This document shows, in pieces, positions 1 to 9,937 of a stretch of 64,000 nucleotides of DNA (position 1 is its first letter; each line of letters starts with the position of its first letter). The DNA is from Rhizobium sp. 32-5/1 (lineage in GTDB: Bacteria > Pseudomonadota > Alphaproteobacteria > Rhizobiales > Rhizobiaceae), in contig NZ_CP120638.1 of NCBI RefSeq assembly GCF_029537235.1, forward strand, positions 2,046,001 through 2,110,000. Direction: 5' to 3'. The notes below the pieces were generated by a model, which was not told the DNA's origin, ran no database searches, and saw nothing but the letters and a program-made list of their open reading frames with translations. The position numbers and the translations under genes are program-made.

Positions 1-198
1 CGGCCTGTGGTGACGACGGTAATGCCGATCGCGATAGTAGTGCCGGCGGCCATTGTGCCAGACCTTCTGGACAACGGACTGCTGTTCGATCTTGATGTCG
101 GGCACGGACAGCGGCACCGCCGTCGCAGGTGCGATGCTGGTGACCAACGAGGCTGCTGAAAGAGCGCAGCCGATGACAAAATTGCGCAATCTCGTCAT
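1..198 (-). CDS. Small secreted protein, C-terminus cut by the window edge
   Basis: The first 66 codons are visible and the frame stays open to base 1. The start is the ATG at 198, with a GGAGAC ribosome-binding site just upstream. Residues 1-28 are a clear Sec signal peptide (charged MTRLRN, hydrophobic core, small residues ending ATA). The visible mature part becomes rich in His, Arg and Tyr. This layout resembles the small BA14K-like envelope proteins of rhizobia, but the diagnostic C-terminal part lies outside the window, so no function is assigned. Confidence 0.65.
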   Translation of the reverse strand, partial: MTRLRNFVIGCALSAASLVTSIAPATAVPLSVPDIKIEQQSVVQKVWHNGRRHYYRDRHYRRHHRP

Positions 199-624
199 TT
201 TTTTGTCTCCTCACTTTTCCCAAGAGGGGTTTCCGGTTGTGTCCCTGATGCAGATAACGGTCGATATTTCTGTTTTATTCATGGCAGATGATCACGTTTT
301 GTAACGATAGCGGAAACACCTGCCCGACATCTTGCTCCGCTTCCCCACAGGATGCGCCGTTCCGGGAGAGAGTCATCCGATCTTTCCAAAAAAGAGCGGC
401 AAGCGTTGATCAGAGAAGGGGCAAGAAAACGACGATGAAACCGTCGCTCTTTCGAAAAGAGACCGCAATTTCCTGCGCGGCAGAAAAGCGATTGGCAATG
501 AATCCGGTGGAAATATTCAGGAAAACGTCTTTCGAGATCAGTGACTTGACAGGTTCATCCGGTTGCCGAACGAGATCCAGGCGTGATTTTTTCCGTGCAT
601 GACGCAAAATCTTTAAAATCAGTG
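199..624. other. Intergenic region with no supported gene
   Basis: This gap lies between the secreted-protein gene and the tRNA-Leu promoter. Short open frames exist on both strands, but none has a convincing start, a good ribosome-binding site or a recognisable protein. The bases next to 199 hold the 5' leader of the minus-strand gene. I see no hairpin terminator or repeat. Confidence 0.5.
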
Positions 625-652
625 TTGACACCCGGCCAAGCGCCCCTTACAC
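625..652 (+). promoter_or_regulatory. Probable promoter of tRNA-Leu
   Basis: TTGACA at 625-630 is a perfect -35 hexamer. TTACAC at 647-652, 16 bases on, is an acceptable -10 for a housekeeping alphaproteobacterial sigma factor. The predicted transcript would begin a few bases before the tRNA at 664. The assignment rests on sequence match and position only. Confidence 0.5.
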
Positions 653-663
653 CCCGGTCCGTC

Positions 664-750
664 GCCCAGATGGCGGAATTGGTAGACGCGCCAGCTTCAG
701 GTGCTGGTACTCGAAAGGGTGTGGAGGTTCGAGTCCTCTTCTGGGCACCA
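664..750 (+). tRNA. tRNA-Leu (anticodon CAG)
   Basis: An 87-base cloverleaf with encoded CCA. The acceptor stem GCCCAGA pairs with TCTGGGC and A is the discriminator base. The anticodon stem CCAGC/GCTGG carries loop TTCAGGT, so the anticodon is CAG (698-700), reading CUG. The T arm has GGTTCGAGTCC. The long variable arm expected of a class II leucine tRNA is present. Confidence 0.97.
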
Positions 751-791
751 AATTCCCGTTTCAGACCGTTAGTCGCGGTCCGAGACCACCT

Positions 792-819
792 AAAAAAGCC
801 CGGTTCTCCGGGCTTTTTT
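792..819 (+). terminator. Rho-independent terminator after tRNA-Leu
   Basis: A stem of AAAAAAGCCCGG and CCGGGCTTTTTT with a TTCT loop ends in a T run, 40 bases after the tRNA. It is the natural 3' end of a monocistronic tRNA transcript. The symmetric A and T tracts would let it act in both directions. Confidence 0.9.
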
Positions 820-1004
820 GTTGCGCGAAATCCGGATAAGCGAAAAACCGTTATGATAATTTATGATGCCCTGACGCGGCAGACGGCCGGTCATCGGATG
901 TACCGGGCTTGACGCGCAGCTTGGCAGAAAGCATCAGGGAGAGGCGCCTCTCTCACACGGTTCGGCCTGATTCCCATGGCCCCGTTCACGTCAGACCTGA
1001 AGCC

Positions 1005-1753
1005 ATGAACATTCTGCGTCGGCAATTTCTCCCTGGATCAAGGTTCTTCTCTCGCAGGCCTTGTCGCTTGGCGGCTTGTGGCTGCTGACCCAGGGGATCA
1101 CGCAAGGAGGCTTACCGATCCTTTTGCTGCAGGGCGTCGCCGCTGCAGCCATCGGCCGGGTGTTCGGTCTTTCGCTGCTGTGGGTTCCTGTTCAGGTTCT
1201 ACTGCCACTCGCTGTCGTCTATAATTCCAGCGTGCCATCCTGGGTCTATCCCGCGGCACTGGTCTTTTGCCTGCTGATCTATTGGAACAGTGCTTCCGAG
1301 CAGGTGCCGCTCTACCTGACCAATCGCCGCACGTGGAAAGCCTTGAGCGATATGGTGGAGGCGTCAAAGGCCCAAAGCTTCGTCGATCTGGGCAGTGGCA
1401 TTGGCGGAGTGGTCACCTATCTTGCCGGCGCCCATCCGGCCCTTAAAGCCATCGGCCTTGAAACGGCGCCACTGGTTTTCCTCGCCTCGAGGGTCCGGGT
1501 GATGCTTGCGCGCCGGGCCAATGCGCAGGTGATCTACAAAAGCATATGGGACGAAGACCTCTCCGCCCATGATATCGTCTACTGCTTTCTCTCGCCGGTC
1601 CCGATGCCACGCATGTTTGCCAAGGCAAAGGCGGAGATGCGGCCGGGCACGCTGTTTATCAGCAACAGTTTTGCCGTTCCGGGAGAGGAACCGACCCGTG
1701 TCATCGACGTTGCCGATGGCAGGAAAACCAAGCTTTACGTTTACACGATGTAG
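1005..1753 (+). CDS. Membrane-anchored class I methyltransferase-like protein, probable frameshift near the N-terminus
   Basis: The unbroken frame from the TTG at 1061 gives 230 residues. It has three hydrophobic stretches in the first 75 residues, then a Rossmann-type SAM site (FVDLGSGIGGVVTYLA) and a later acidic stretch typical of class I methyltransferases. The protein looks truncated at the front. An ATG at 1005 followed by one extra T in the run at 1026-1028 would give MNILRRQF joined to SPWIKVLLSQALSLGG, a natural membrane start of 249 residues. I therefore give 1005 as the likely start and 1061 as the fallback. The substrate is unknown. There is no operon partner. Confidence 0.65.
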
Positions 1754-1785
1754 GGACGTCGATCCGTCAAGATTTGGATCGGCGA

Positions 1786-3086
1786 TCAGGCTGCCTTGCG
1801 TTTCGCGAGGTAATCGTAGAGCCCGTCTTCGTCGATACTGAGCGCGAAGATCTCCTGCTCTTCCGAAACGTCGCCGGCCGGCGTCTGCGAGCCCTGCCCT
1901 GCCCTGGCAAGAGCAACCAGTTGCGCCTCTTTCGTCTCTTCATCGCTTGGCGTTTCGTCCGCGCTCTGAGCAGATCCGTCAGGAGCCGTGGAACCAGCCG
2001 TGCTGCCGCCGCCATCCGCTTCCGCATCAGCCTGCGTCTGGGCCACTTCTGCACCGGCGGCAAGAACCTGGATGGTTTCGATTGCCGCGGCAACCGGATC
2101 GGACCCTGCGCCGGTCTCCGTTTCCGTATCCTCGGCTGCGGCTTCGTTGCCTTCCTTGACGGCGTCCTGCAGCTTTTCGATGTCTTCGAGCTTGTCGGCG
2201 GCTTCCAGCGTCCTGATGTCCGCCTCGCGTTCCTTGCGCGTTTCGGCATCCTCGACCCGGGTTGGATCCTTCTCCAGCCGTTCGAGTTTCAACTCTTCCT
2301 CGGTCTTCGGATCGGCGATATCTTCCAGGCGCTGCAACACCTTGGTGGTTTCCGAAGTCGTCGACTTGTCTTCCTCGGCCTTGTCGGCAAGCATCGCCTT
2401 GATCGCCTGTGCGGCGTCACCATACGGCCGCTTGATCGCTTCGATCATCTGTGCGGCACTGATGCCGAGCTCAGTCAGGCCGGACCGTTTCTCCACCTCG
2501 GCAACACTGTTTGGCGCATCCTGGCGGGCCGCGGTCAGCGCATCCTTCATCCGCAGGCGATAACCCGCTTCGTCTTCGCCGTCCGCCTGCTGGAGGCCGT
2601 TCTGCGTCACGAAGCGCGCCAGGAACAAAGCCTCCGCCGTCGGCGTCTTGTCGGATCCGTCGAGGGCGGCGTTCAGGTCCCCAACGGAGACACGGAACGT
2701 GGCAAGCCCGATCTTCATCGGCTTACCGTCAAGGTCCTTCTTCGTCACGTAGTCGGCGAAATAGAGGGCGTCTTCAAGACGGGTGCCGAAGTCGAGGCTG
2801 GATTCGTCTGCGCCCTGCGTCACCCCCATGACGGCGGTGAAGCGCGCGATCAGCGTTGCCAGCGGATTTTCATCGCGCTGCAGCGCGCCGAAGAAGTGCT
2901 CGTTGATCCTGGCATTGGCAGACCGGGCAACGTCGTCTGCAGCCACCTTGGTCTTGAGGATCTTGTCCTCTTTTTGCCTTTGACCTTTTCTTCCTCTTCA
3001 AGCCGACGTTTCTCGATGTCGTTCAAAAGCGACTGGACGAGCGAGGTCGCGACAGTTCCGCCAGCTTGGAGGGATGTTATATTCAT
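1786..3086 (-). CDS. Acidic alpha-helical protein of unknown function, one-base frameshift or possible -1 slip
   Basis: The first frame starts at the ATG at 3086 (MNITSLQAGGTVATSLVQSL) and the long frame ends at 1786. They join if one A is added to the A5 run at 2971-2975 (written as T on the plus strand), giving 433 residues. The N-terminal 250 residues look helical and well conserved in character. The C-terminal third is a disordered Glu/Asp/Ala/Thr-rich region ending in LSIDEDGLYDYLAKRKAA. I do not recognise the family. It lies 66 bases downstream of the DUF817 gene on the same strand and may be cotranscribed. The junction reads GGC AAA AAG AG, which a -1 ribosomal slip would also bridge in the correct frame. 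Confidence 0.6.
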
Positions 3087-3152
3087 CGTCGGTTTTCCGG
3101 CGTTGATCGAAAAGATGTACCAGAACGATAGAACACAACCGTTAACTGCTGC

Positions 3153-4028
3153 TTAACCGTGCAGGCCAGATTTCGGAGGCGTATCCGGTGGCTGCGGTTT
3201 GCAGACGATCGTCACCAGGACGAAGCTGACATAGAGCAACAGGTACCAGGAGCCGAGCTTCTGCAGCGACACCATGTGCCAGACGGTCTGTCCCGGGTAG
3301 AGCCAGATACCGGTGGCTGTGCCTATGTTTTCGGCGATCCAGAGAAAGACGCTGGTCAGCAATGCGGCGACCACCAGCGGCATCCAGCGGGCTTTCCGCT
3401 CGAGCGTGAAATAGATGCGCACACGGCCGAACAGCAGGACGGTTGCCACGAACAGACCGAGCCGGAGGTCGATGATGTAGTGATGGGCATAGAAGTTGAG
3501 GTAGATCGCCAGCGCCAGAAGGGCCGTCAGGGCAAACGGCGGATAGTGGGTGAAGCGCATATCGAAGATGCGGATGGCACGCGCCATATAGCTGCCGACA
3601 GAGGCATACATGAAGCCGGAAAACAGCGGCACCCCGGCAATCCGGAAGACGGCCTCTTCGGGATAGGTCCAGGAGCCCATGTGGACCTTGAAAATCTCCA
3701 TCAGCGTGCCGACAACGTGGTAGATCAGGATGACTTTGGCCTCGTCCCAGCTTTCCATCTTGAGACGCAGGAAGAGGATCTGGATGGACAAGGCTGCCAG
3801 GAACAGCGCGTCATAACGATGGAGCGCCCATTCCGGCTGCCAGACGAGTTTTGTGGCGATGATCAGGAACAGCATCAACGCGCCGAACAGGCATGCCCAG
3901 GCCTGCTTGAGGCCGAACAAGATGAATTCCGAGAGCCCCGGAGGAAGGCGCGAAAGAAAACCGCGGATTGCCAGCCGCAGTGGCTCCAGCGTCGGACCGG
4001 TGGCATGAACGTCGCGCGGCTCCCGCAT
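3153..4028 (-). CDS. DUF817 family integral membrane protein
   Basis: A 291-residue polytopic membrane protein with about eight hydrophobic segments. It shows features I associate with DUF817, such as MGSWTYPEE followed by AGVPLFSGFMYASVGSYM, and a later WLYPGQTVWHMV. The function of the family is not established. The start is taken as the ATG at 4028, four bases after the stop of the upstream exonuclease gene. Longer in-frame starts would run into that gene and add non-homologous residues. The close spacing implies one transcript with the exonuclease gene. Confidence 0.8.
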   Translation of the reverse strand: MREPRDVHATGPTLEPLRLAIRGFLSRLPPGLSEFILFGLKQAWACLFGALMLFLIIATKLVWQPEWALHRYDALFLAALSIQILFLRLKMESWDEAKVILIYHVVGTLMEIFKVHMGSWTYPEEAVFRIAGVPLFSGFMYASVGSYMARAIRIFDMRFTHYPPFALTALLALAIYLNFYAHHYIIDLRLGLFVATVLLFGRVRIYFTLERKARWMPLVVAALLTSVFLWIAENIGTATGIWLYPGQTVWHMVSLQKLGSWYLLLYVSFVLVTIVCKPQPPDTPPKSGLHG

Positions 4029-4032
4029 CAGA

Positions 4033-4659
<627 letters not shown>

Positions 4660-4784
4660 GGAAATCCCCACATGAAATCTCGAACGCCGGCCGCCCTATA
4701 GCGCATGTCCAGGCCGAGTGATACCAACTTTGAACCGCAGCCGTCCGACTATTTCAAGGCGTACACTGCGAACAGGTGATGACT

Positions 4785-5078
4785 ATGTCCCTTGAAATCG
4801 GCTGGAAACGACACGTGGCCGCTTTGGCCTTGCTGCTTGGCTCGCAGGCGCCCGCGCTGGCCTATACCGATCTGCCAGGCGTGCGGACGCCGCAAGAACT
4901 TGAAGCCAAACGATCCCAGGTTTGCGAGCAGGTGCTGATCCGCAGGGACAAGTGGGCCGAACCCACGAGAGGCCCTCGGTACACCTACGCCTATTCCTGC
5001 GAGCAGGGCGGGTTCACCGTGCAAAGCAATCGGCTTCCACCGTCGCTGGAGCGCCAGAAGCGCGGTCTCAACTACTGA
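4785..5078 (+). CDS. Small secreted protein of unknown function
   Basis: A 97-residue protein with an N-terminal signal peptide (GWKRHVAALALLLGSQAPALA, cleavage after ALA). The mature part is basic and contains two cysteines that could form one disulphide (in EAKRSQVCEQ and TYAYSCEQGG). The ATG at 4785 sits 6 bases after AGGTG. Two in-frame starts at 4776 and 4779 overlap that site and are less likely. The family is unknown to me. It precedes the dehydrogenase by 63 bases on the same strand. Confidence 0.7.
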   Translation: MSLEIGWKRHVAALALLLGSQAPALAYTDLPGVRTPQELEAKRSQVCEQVLIRRDKWAEPTRGPRYTYAYSCEQGGFTVQSNRLPPSLERQKRGLNY

Positions 5079-5141
5079 TTTTCGTCTTTGCAAATCCCGT
5101 ACCACGCCATAAAACACGCGGAGAGAACGGGAGAAAATACA

Positions 5142-6176
5142 ATGACATCCGCTAACGCCAGGCCGCTGGTCATCAGCGCACCCGAACCGCGCACACTCGA
5201 CCTGATCTTCACGCCGCAGGCTCTGGCGCAACTGAAGGCCAAATACCGGATCGTTGAGGCCCATCCCGAGAACATCGCCGGGCTCGGGGATGATGTGCTC
5301 TCGCAGGCCCGTTTCATCATCGGCCAACCGCCGCTCGATCACGCGATGCTGGAGCGCATGCCGCACTTGCGCGCAATCCTCAACGTCGAAAGCAATCTCA
5401 TCAACAACATGCCCTATGAGGTGCTGTTTGCTCGCGGCATTCACGTGGTGACCACCGGTCAGGTCTTTGCCGAGCCCGTCGCCGAACTCGGGCTTGCCAT
5501 GGCACTTAACATCGCCCGCGGCATCGTCGATGCCGATGTCGATTTTCGTGCGGGCCGTGAACTCTGGGGCGGCGACGGCAATGCGAAAGCCCGTCTGCTC
5601 TCCGGCTCGGATGTCGGCATCATCGGCTTCGGCGATCTGGGCAAGGCGCTCAACCGGGTTCTGTCCGGCTTCCGCACGAAGATCAAGGTCTATGACCCGT
5701 GGATGCCGGCCTCGATCCTGATCGATAATGGCGTACAGCCGGCAACGCTTGAGGATGTGCTGGCGACAAGCGACTTCATCTTCGTGGTGGCCGCCGTCAC
5801 CAGCGAGAATGAACATTTCCTCGGCGAAAAGGCCTTTGCGACCATGCGTCCGGGTGCCGCCTTCATCCTGCTCAGCCGCGCCAATGTGGTGGATTTCGAT
5901 GCGCTGATGGGGGCGGTCGCAAGCGGGCATATCGTGGCGGCGAGCGACGTCTACCCGCAGGAGCCGTTGCCGCTCGATCATCCCGTGCGTTCGCTCAAGG
6001 GTTTCCTGCGGTCGGCACATCGCGCCGGCGCGCTCGACAGCGCCTTCAAGAAAATGGGCGACATGGTGCTGGAGGACATGGACCTGATGGACCGCAGCCT
6101 GCCGCCGATGCGCTGCAAGCGCGCCGAGCGCGAGACTGTTTCACGCATGCGCTCCAAACCGGTAACGGTGAACTGA
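5142..6176 (+). CDS. D-isomer-specific 2-hydroxyacid dehydrogenase, NAD-binding
   Basis: A 344-residue member of the family that includes phosphoglycerate, lactate and glyoxylate/hydroxypyruvate reductases. It interconverts a 2-hydroxyacid and a 2-ketoacid with NAD(P)H. The Rossmann site is VGIIGFGDLGKAL (GxGxxG at 162-167). The catalytic Arg, Glu and His lie in LLSRANVVD, PQEPLPLD and SAHRAGAL. The start ATG at 5142 follows GGGAGAA. Substrate cannot be read from sequence. No catabolic partner is adjacent; the next gene converges from the other strand. Confidence 0.85.
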   Translation: MTSANARPLVISAPEPRTLDLIFTPQALAQLKAKYRIVEAHPENIAGLGDDVLSQARFIIGQPPLDHAMLERMPHLRAILNVESNLINNMPYEVLFARGIHVVTTGQVFAEPVAELGLAMALNIARGIVDADVDFRAGRELWGGDGNAKARLLSGSDVGIIGFGDLGKALNRVLSGFRTKIKVYDPWMPASILIDNGVQPATLEDVLATSDFIFVVAAVTSENEHFLGEKAFATMRPGAAFILLSRANVVDFDALMGAVASGHIVAASDVYPQEPLPLDHPVRSLKGFLRSAHRAGALDSAFKKMGDMVLEDMDLMDRSLPPMRCKRAERETVSRMRSKPVTVN

Positions 6177-6218
6177 GGTTCAGGGGGCACACCGTCTGGC
6201 CAAAGGTCTGCGGGTTTT

Positions 6219-7601
6219 TCACCGTGCACGAAGGCGTATCTCGTCGAAGCTCCAGTCCTTCAGAAGCACACCATCCTTCCAGACGGTGTGCAGGTGGTTG
6301 GGCCGATCATCGAGTTCGTCTAGCCGTGCCGCCTCCAATCCGGAAAGCCCCTGCACCACAGCCTGGCGGCCAGCCTTCGACGCCTTGAGGTTCATCGTTG
6401 CCGGACGTTTGTAGACGTCGCGCCAGACGCCGTTCTCGTCTAGCCGGGCATTGGTCTTCATCGCGAAGGAATAAGTATCGCGGTTGACCCTCTGCAGCAG
6501 CAGCGAGCCCATACCAAAGGCGATATTTTCAGCCGAGAAGCCGAAGGCTTCCAGGCGACCGAGTATCAGGCTGATATCTGAATTGGAGATGCCGTCGCCC
6601 TGGATGACCCGAACACAGGGATCAAGCACCTTGTAGCCTTTTCCATTGAGCTTCGAGCCGAAGTGATAATCGAGCTGCTTGATGACATGAACAGGCGTTT
6701 CGATCGGATCGCCGCTGTCCGGGCGGATGACCACCGTGCCGCCGCTGGCTTTCAGCTTGTCGCGCAGTTGTTTGCCCCAGATCTCCGAAACCGCATAATC
6801 GATGTCGTAGCTATCCGAGACCACCGCAAACGTGCCGCCCTTGGCGAAGGTATCGATCATATTGCCATAGGCTTCCGGCTCGCGCTCGATGCCCCAGGCA
6901 GTCATGGTCGAATGTTCGGACGCAGGGATTGAGAAACCGGCCATCGGCGCCCCGTAATAGCGGCGGGCGTAGAGAATACCGCTCATCGTGTCCGTGCCCA
7001 TGAAATGCACGAGATGGGCTGCACCACCGAGCCCGGCCTGCTCCAACGAGCCCGCACCGCGGGCGCCGAAATCATGGAGGCGAAACGGCAGAACCGATTC
7101 CGGATCGTCGCAGGTCTTCTCCAGGAACGGACGAAGGATCTGCTTGATCTTGCGGACATTGCTGGCCACGGACGATGGATACCAGACGGCGCGCAGAAGA
7201 GCCGTTTCGATATAGGTGGTCAACCAGGCCGATTGCGGGTCGGTATTGACCACCTGCACCATCGGCACGCCACGGCGCAGAAGCGTGCCCTCCGGCAGCG
7301 CCTGTATCTCCAGAGGAAGCAGTCCGCCGAAGACATTGACGATGCGCTCCCAGCCGGCGCGGTTGAACGGCAGCCCATGCGCGATGACGATCGCTTCGGC
7401 CTCCTCGATGTCCGCCGCCGCCACCGGACGCGACAGATATTCCTTCAGGAACATCTGCAGCCCGAAGAACACGACATCTGCATGATCCACCTGCCCACGG
7501 GCCTCAATATAGGAGGAGATGCCGCGGGTGCCGGGCGGATATTGCAGGAAGTGGCTGAACTTGTAGCTGTCGGTATTCAGGATCAGGTTCGTCAGGTTCA
7601 T
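6219..7601 (-). CDS. nadV: Nicotinamide phosphoribosyltransferase (NAMPT type)
   Basis: A 460-residue protein matching the long NAMPT/NadV branch rather than the nicotinate enzyme PncB. Markers are the start LNTDSYKFSHFLQYPPG, LHDFGARGAGSLEQAG, FMGTDTMSG, ASEHSTMTAWG and RPDSGDP. It would condense nicotinamide with PRPP to make NMN, a one-step route from nicotinamide to NAD that bypasses deamidation. GGAGG lies 6 bases before the ATG at 7601. No NMN adenylyltransferase or Nudix gene is adjacent. Database labels may read nicotinate phosphoribosyltransferase. Confidence 0.9.
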   Translation of the reverse strand: MNLTNLILNTDSYKFSHFLQYPPGTRGISSYIEARGQVDHADVVFFGLQMFLKEYLSRPVAAADIEEAEAIVIAHGLPFNRAGWERIVNVFGGLLPLEIQALPEGTLLRRGVPMVQVVNTDPQSAWLTTYIETALLRAVWYPSSVASNVRKIKQILRPFLEKTCDDPESVLPFRLHDFGARGAGSLEQAGLGGAAHLVHFMGTDTMSGILYARRYYGAPMAGFSIPASEHSTMTAWGIEREPEAYGNMIDTFAKGGTFAVVSDSYDIDYAVSEIWGKQLRDKLKASGGTVVIRPDSGDPIETPVHVIKQLDYHFGSKLNGKGYKVLDPCVRVIQGDGISNSDISLILGRLEAFGFSAENIAFGMGSLLLQRVNRDTYSFAMKTNARLDENGVWRDVYKRPATMNLKASKAGRQAVVQGLSGLEAARLDELDDRPNHLHTVWKDGVLLKDWSFDEIRLRAR

Positions 7602-7946
7602 CGCAGTCCTCCCGAGGCAACACAGCCAAAGCGCTACAGCCGAGATCAGATGTACGCCACCACCTGCGGCGGATAAAGCCGCAAAGAATTCCTGCCCATG
7701 GTTAATATTCCGTCAATCTTTTCACGTTAGTCTTCAGGCAATATCATGCACGTCCGCATTCCGTGGCCGTGCGGCACACGCAGTCTGGTCCGGTACCTAT
7801 ACCGCCGGGCAGCGCATGAAGCGCCCTTTCACCGACATGACAGGTATGCGTCCGCTCGAAGCCATTGCTTGGAGCGGACCTATTCGAATTCGGACAGTCG
7901 TAGCCGATCTGGTGCATGGTCCGCAAAAGAGCTGAAGGAGATTGCG
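7602..7946. other. Divergent promoter region, nadV / acidic protein
   Basis: This 345-base stretch separates two divergent genes and must hold both promoters. The AT-richer part near 7700-7740 is the best place for them. A CCGCTC/GAGCGG inverted repeat lies within 7850-7885. I see no recognised regulator site. Reading frames through it on the plus strand have no start signal and continue into the following gene. Confidence 0.45.
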
Positions 7947-9860
7947 ATGCTGATGCCCATTCTCACAGCCCGGACGCAGGCTCAGGGAACACCCGTTGTT
8001 CCCGTTGAAGCAATCCAACCGCGGGACCGTCTGCTGGCGCCTGCGCTCGCCATTTCCGGCCCTCGTGCGGAAGCCATTCTCAAGATTCTCGAAACGCTTG
8101 GTCGCCATCTCAACGGCAGCGAGGTTCTGCCCAAGGAGGCGCTGGCGAAACTGATGGAGACGCTGGCGCGCATCCTCAAATTTCCGCCGCTTCCACAGGA
8201 AACAAGCCACGACTTCGGTCGGAGGCTGGCCAGCTTTCTGGAGAAACTGCCGCCGGAAGCCCGGGCTGTCCTTGAGAAACAGCTCGGCCAGCGAAACCTG
8301 GCTTTGCAGGTCCGTCTGCTGGTCGAAGTCCTGCAAAGTCCGGCAGGGACTGATGCAGGGCGCTTGCGTGCCACCCTCCAAAACCAGGCATATTTAACCA
8401 GCCCTTCGCGCGACACGGGGCAGCAGGTCCGCTCATCTTCCCAGCCCGCGCTTCCGGCGCAGCACCTCGCGACCCTCACCGCCAGGTCCGCACCGGGAAT
8501 GTTCGCCGCACCTGTGGACGCCGCCCTTCTCCAGGCGGTTCTGCGTAAAACCTTCGGATCTGACGCGCCATTTGACGTCTCGCAGCCAGCCTTGGGCGAA
8601 AGTGAACTTGATGCAGAGACGGTAGCAGTGCCAAAGCGACCGGGCGAGAGCAATAACAAGACCGGGCAGGCACAGCAGGCAGCCAATGCCACTGCGGCCC
8701 GAGCGGCCACCCCGGAACCCATACCACAACTACGCGCCGCCGCTGCCTTCCTGGCCGCCGACCCGGAAGCTCTTTCGCTTGTGTCGGCCATTGCGCAAGG
8801 CGAGATCGACCCGCAGGTCGAAACGGCTTTTGCCTCACAGCCAGATGACAAGACACCGCCCGGGCGGACCAATAAGGCCGGAGACTTCGAAACGGATGGA
8901 ACCTTTGTCGCTGAGCCTGATATGGAGGCTCAGATCGATATGGTGGAGCTACAGAATGCCACTGATGCTGCGGAACCTTCCGTTTCCACACCCGACAGTT
9001 TTGAAACGCCTCTTGCCGAACCGGTAGAGGCAGATCAACAGGCGCTGCCGCAGGGCGACACCGAACAGGCTCAGGATGCGCGTGGCACTGAGCAGACACC
9101 ATTCAAAGCCGGCGCTGATCGCGTTGTGGATGCGCCTTTGGATGATCGTTCCGTGACTTATGAAGCTCCCGAAGAACATCAGCCCCGACAGGAACAGGAA
9201 GAGAAGCAGGCGGCAACCACGGACCGCCCGTCTGAAAAACCCGTGCGCATCCTGGCTGAGACCCTGAAGGCACTTGTCCAGAACACGTTGCCGTTGCCAG
9301 AGGGCACGACCGCAGAAACGGCCGCCTATCGGCAAACGGCATTGGGCGCCGCCGGCGGGACGGTTCCTAGCGTGGCATCGGTCACTTTGCCAGGCCTTGA
9401 GGCCATGCTGGATGCGGCAACCACGGCAAGTGACAAAGGCTGGACCGCAGAGCTTTCCGACGAGATCGACAGCTGGATGACGCAGGTCGAGGCAGGTGCT
9501 GAAGAGGTTGCCGAGGAGGGCTGGAGGCCGCTGCCCAAGGCGGATGAAGCGATACGCGATCCCCTCCTGCAGCATCGGCTGCTTGAGGCAATGGTCGGAC
9601 GCGACGCCGTCCCCTTTGCCATCATCCCCTATCTGCCGGCGAAACCGGACGACGACCTGTTTGCTGAAGCAGCGGAAGAGCATCAGGCCTCTACCGAAGA
9701 GGAAGAATCGGGCGGCGAGACGCAGGATGAAGATCAGCCCAACCGCCGCGATGACGAAGAGCCGATGTCTCTTGCGGAACAGGACGGCCCAGCCAGCGAA
9801 GACGAAGACACGACGCAGGATGCCTACGCGCTCTACATGCGCATGGGCGGTCTGGCATAA
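7947..9860 (+). CDS. Large acidic, low-complexity protein of unknown function
   Basis: A 637-residue protein starting at the ATG at 7947, 6 bases after a strong GAAGGAG; the open frame extends upstream but without a ribosome-binding site. Residues 1-110 look folded and helical, with ILKILETLGRHLNG and FGRRLASFLEKLPPEARAVL. The middle, about residues 150-460, is rich in Ala, Glu, Gln, Thr and Pro and probably disordered. A last conserved-looking block (LPKADEAIRDPLLQHRLLEA) precedes a Glu/Asp-rich tail ending in AYALYMRMGGLA. It has no signal peptide and no membrane segment. Hook-length-control proteins share this folded-disordered-folded plan, but I see no diagnostic motif. Confidence 0.7.
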   Translation: MLMPILTARTQAQGTPVVPVEAIQPRDRLLAPALAISGPRAEAILKILETLGRHLNGSEVLPKEALAKLMETLARILKFPPLPQETSHDFGRRLASFLEKLPPEARAVLEKQLGQRNLALQVRLLVEVLQSPAGTDAGRLRATLQNQAYLTSPSRDTGQQVRSSSQPALPAQHLATLTARSAPGMFAAPVDAALLQAVLRKTFGSDAPFDVSQPALGESELDAETVAVPKRPGESNNKTGQAQQAANATAARAATPEPIPQLRAAAAFLAADPEALSLVSAIAQGEIDPQVETAFASQPDDKTPPGRTNKAGDFETDGTFVAEPDMEAQIDMVELQNATDAAEPSVSTPDSFETPLAEPVEADQQALPQGDTEQAQDARGTEQTPFKAGADRVVDAPLDDRSVTYEAPEEHQPRQEQEEKQAATTDRPSEKPVRILAETLKALVQNTLPLPEGTTAETAAYRQTALGAAGGTVPSVASVTLPGLEAMLDAATTASDKGWTAELSDEIDSWMTQVEAGAEEVAEEGWRPLPKADEAIRDPLLQHRLLEAMVGRDAVPFAIIPYLPAKPDDDLFAEAAEEHQASTEEEESGGETQDEDQPNRRDDEEPMSLAEQDGPASEDEDTTQDAYALYMRMGGLA

Positions 9861-9884
9861 AACCTTGCACGCTGCGAACAAACA

Positions 9885-9916
9885 AAAGCCCGCGGGAATC
9901 GCTTCCCGCGGGCTTT
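9885..9916. terminator. Bidirectional terminator between the acidic-protein gene and rpsA
   Basis: A perfect 14-bp stem, AAAGCCCGCGGGAA with TTCCCGCGGGCTTT, and a TCGC loop. It sits between two convergent stop codons. The flanking A and T tracts are short but present on both sides, so it can end transcripts from either gene. Confidence 0.85.
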
Positions 9917-9937
9917 CTCATTTCAGTCGATCAACGA

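Noticed and set aside
410..631. 73-codon minus-strand gene before the tRNA-Leu
   Set aside because: No ribosome-binding site, product without features, and its 5' end runs into the tRNA promoter.
4749..6020. 423-codon minus-strand open frame
   Set aside because: Antisense to the D-2-hydroxyacid dehydrogenase and the small secreted gene, both with good starts; no recognisable motifs.
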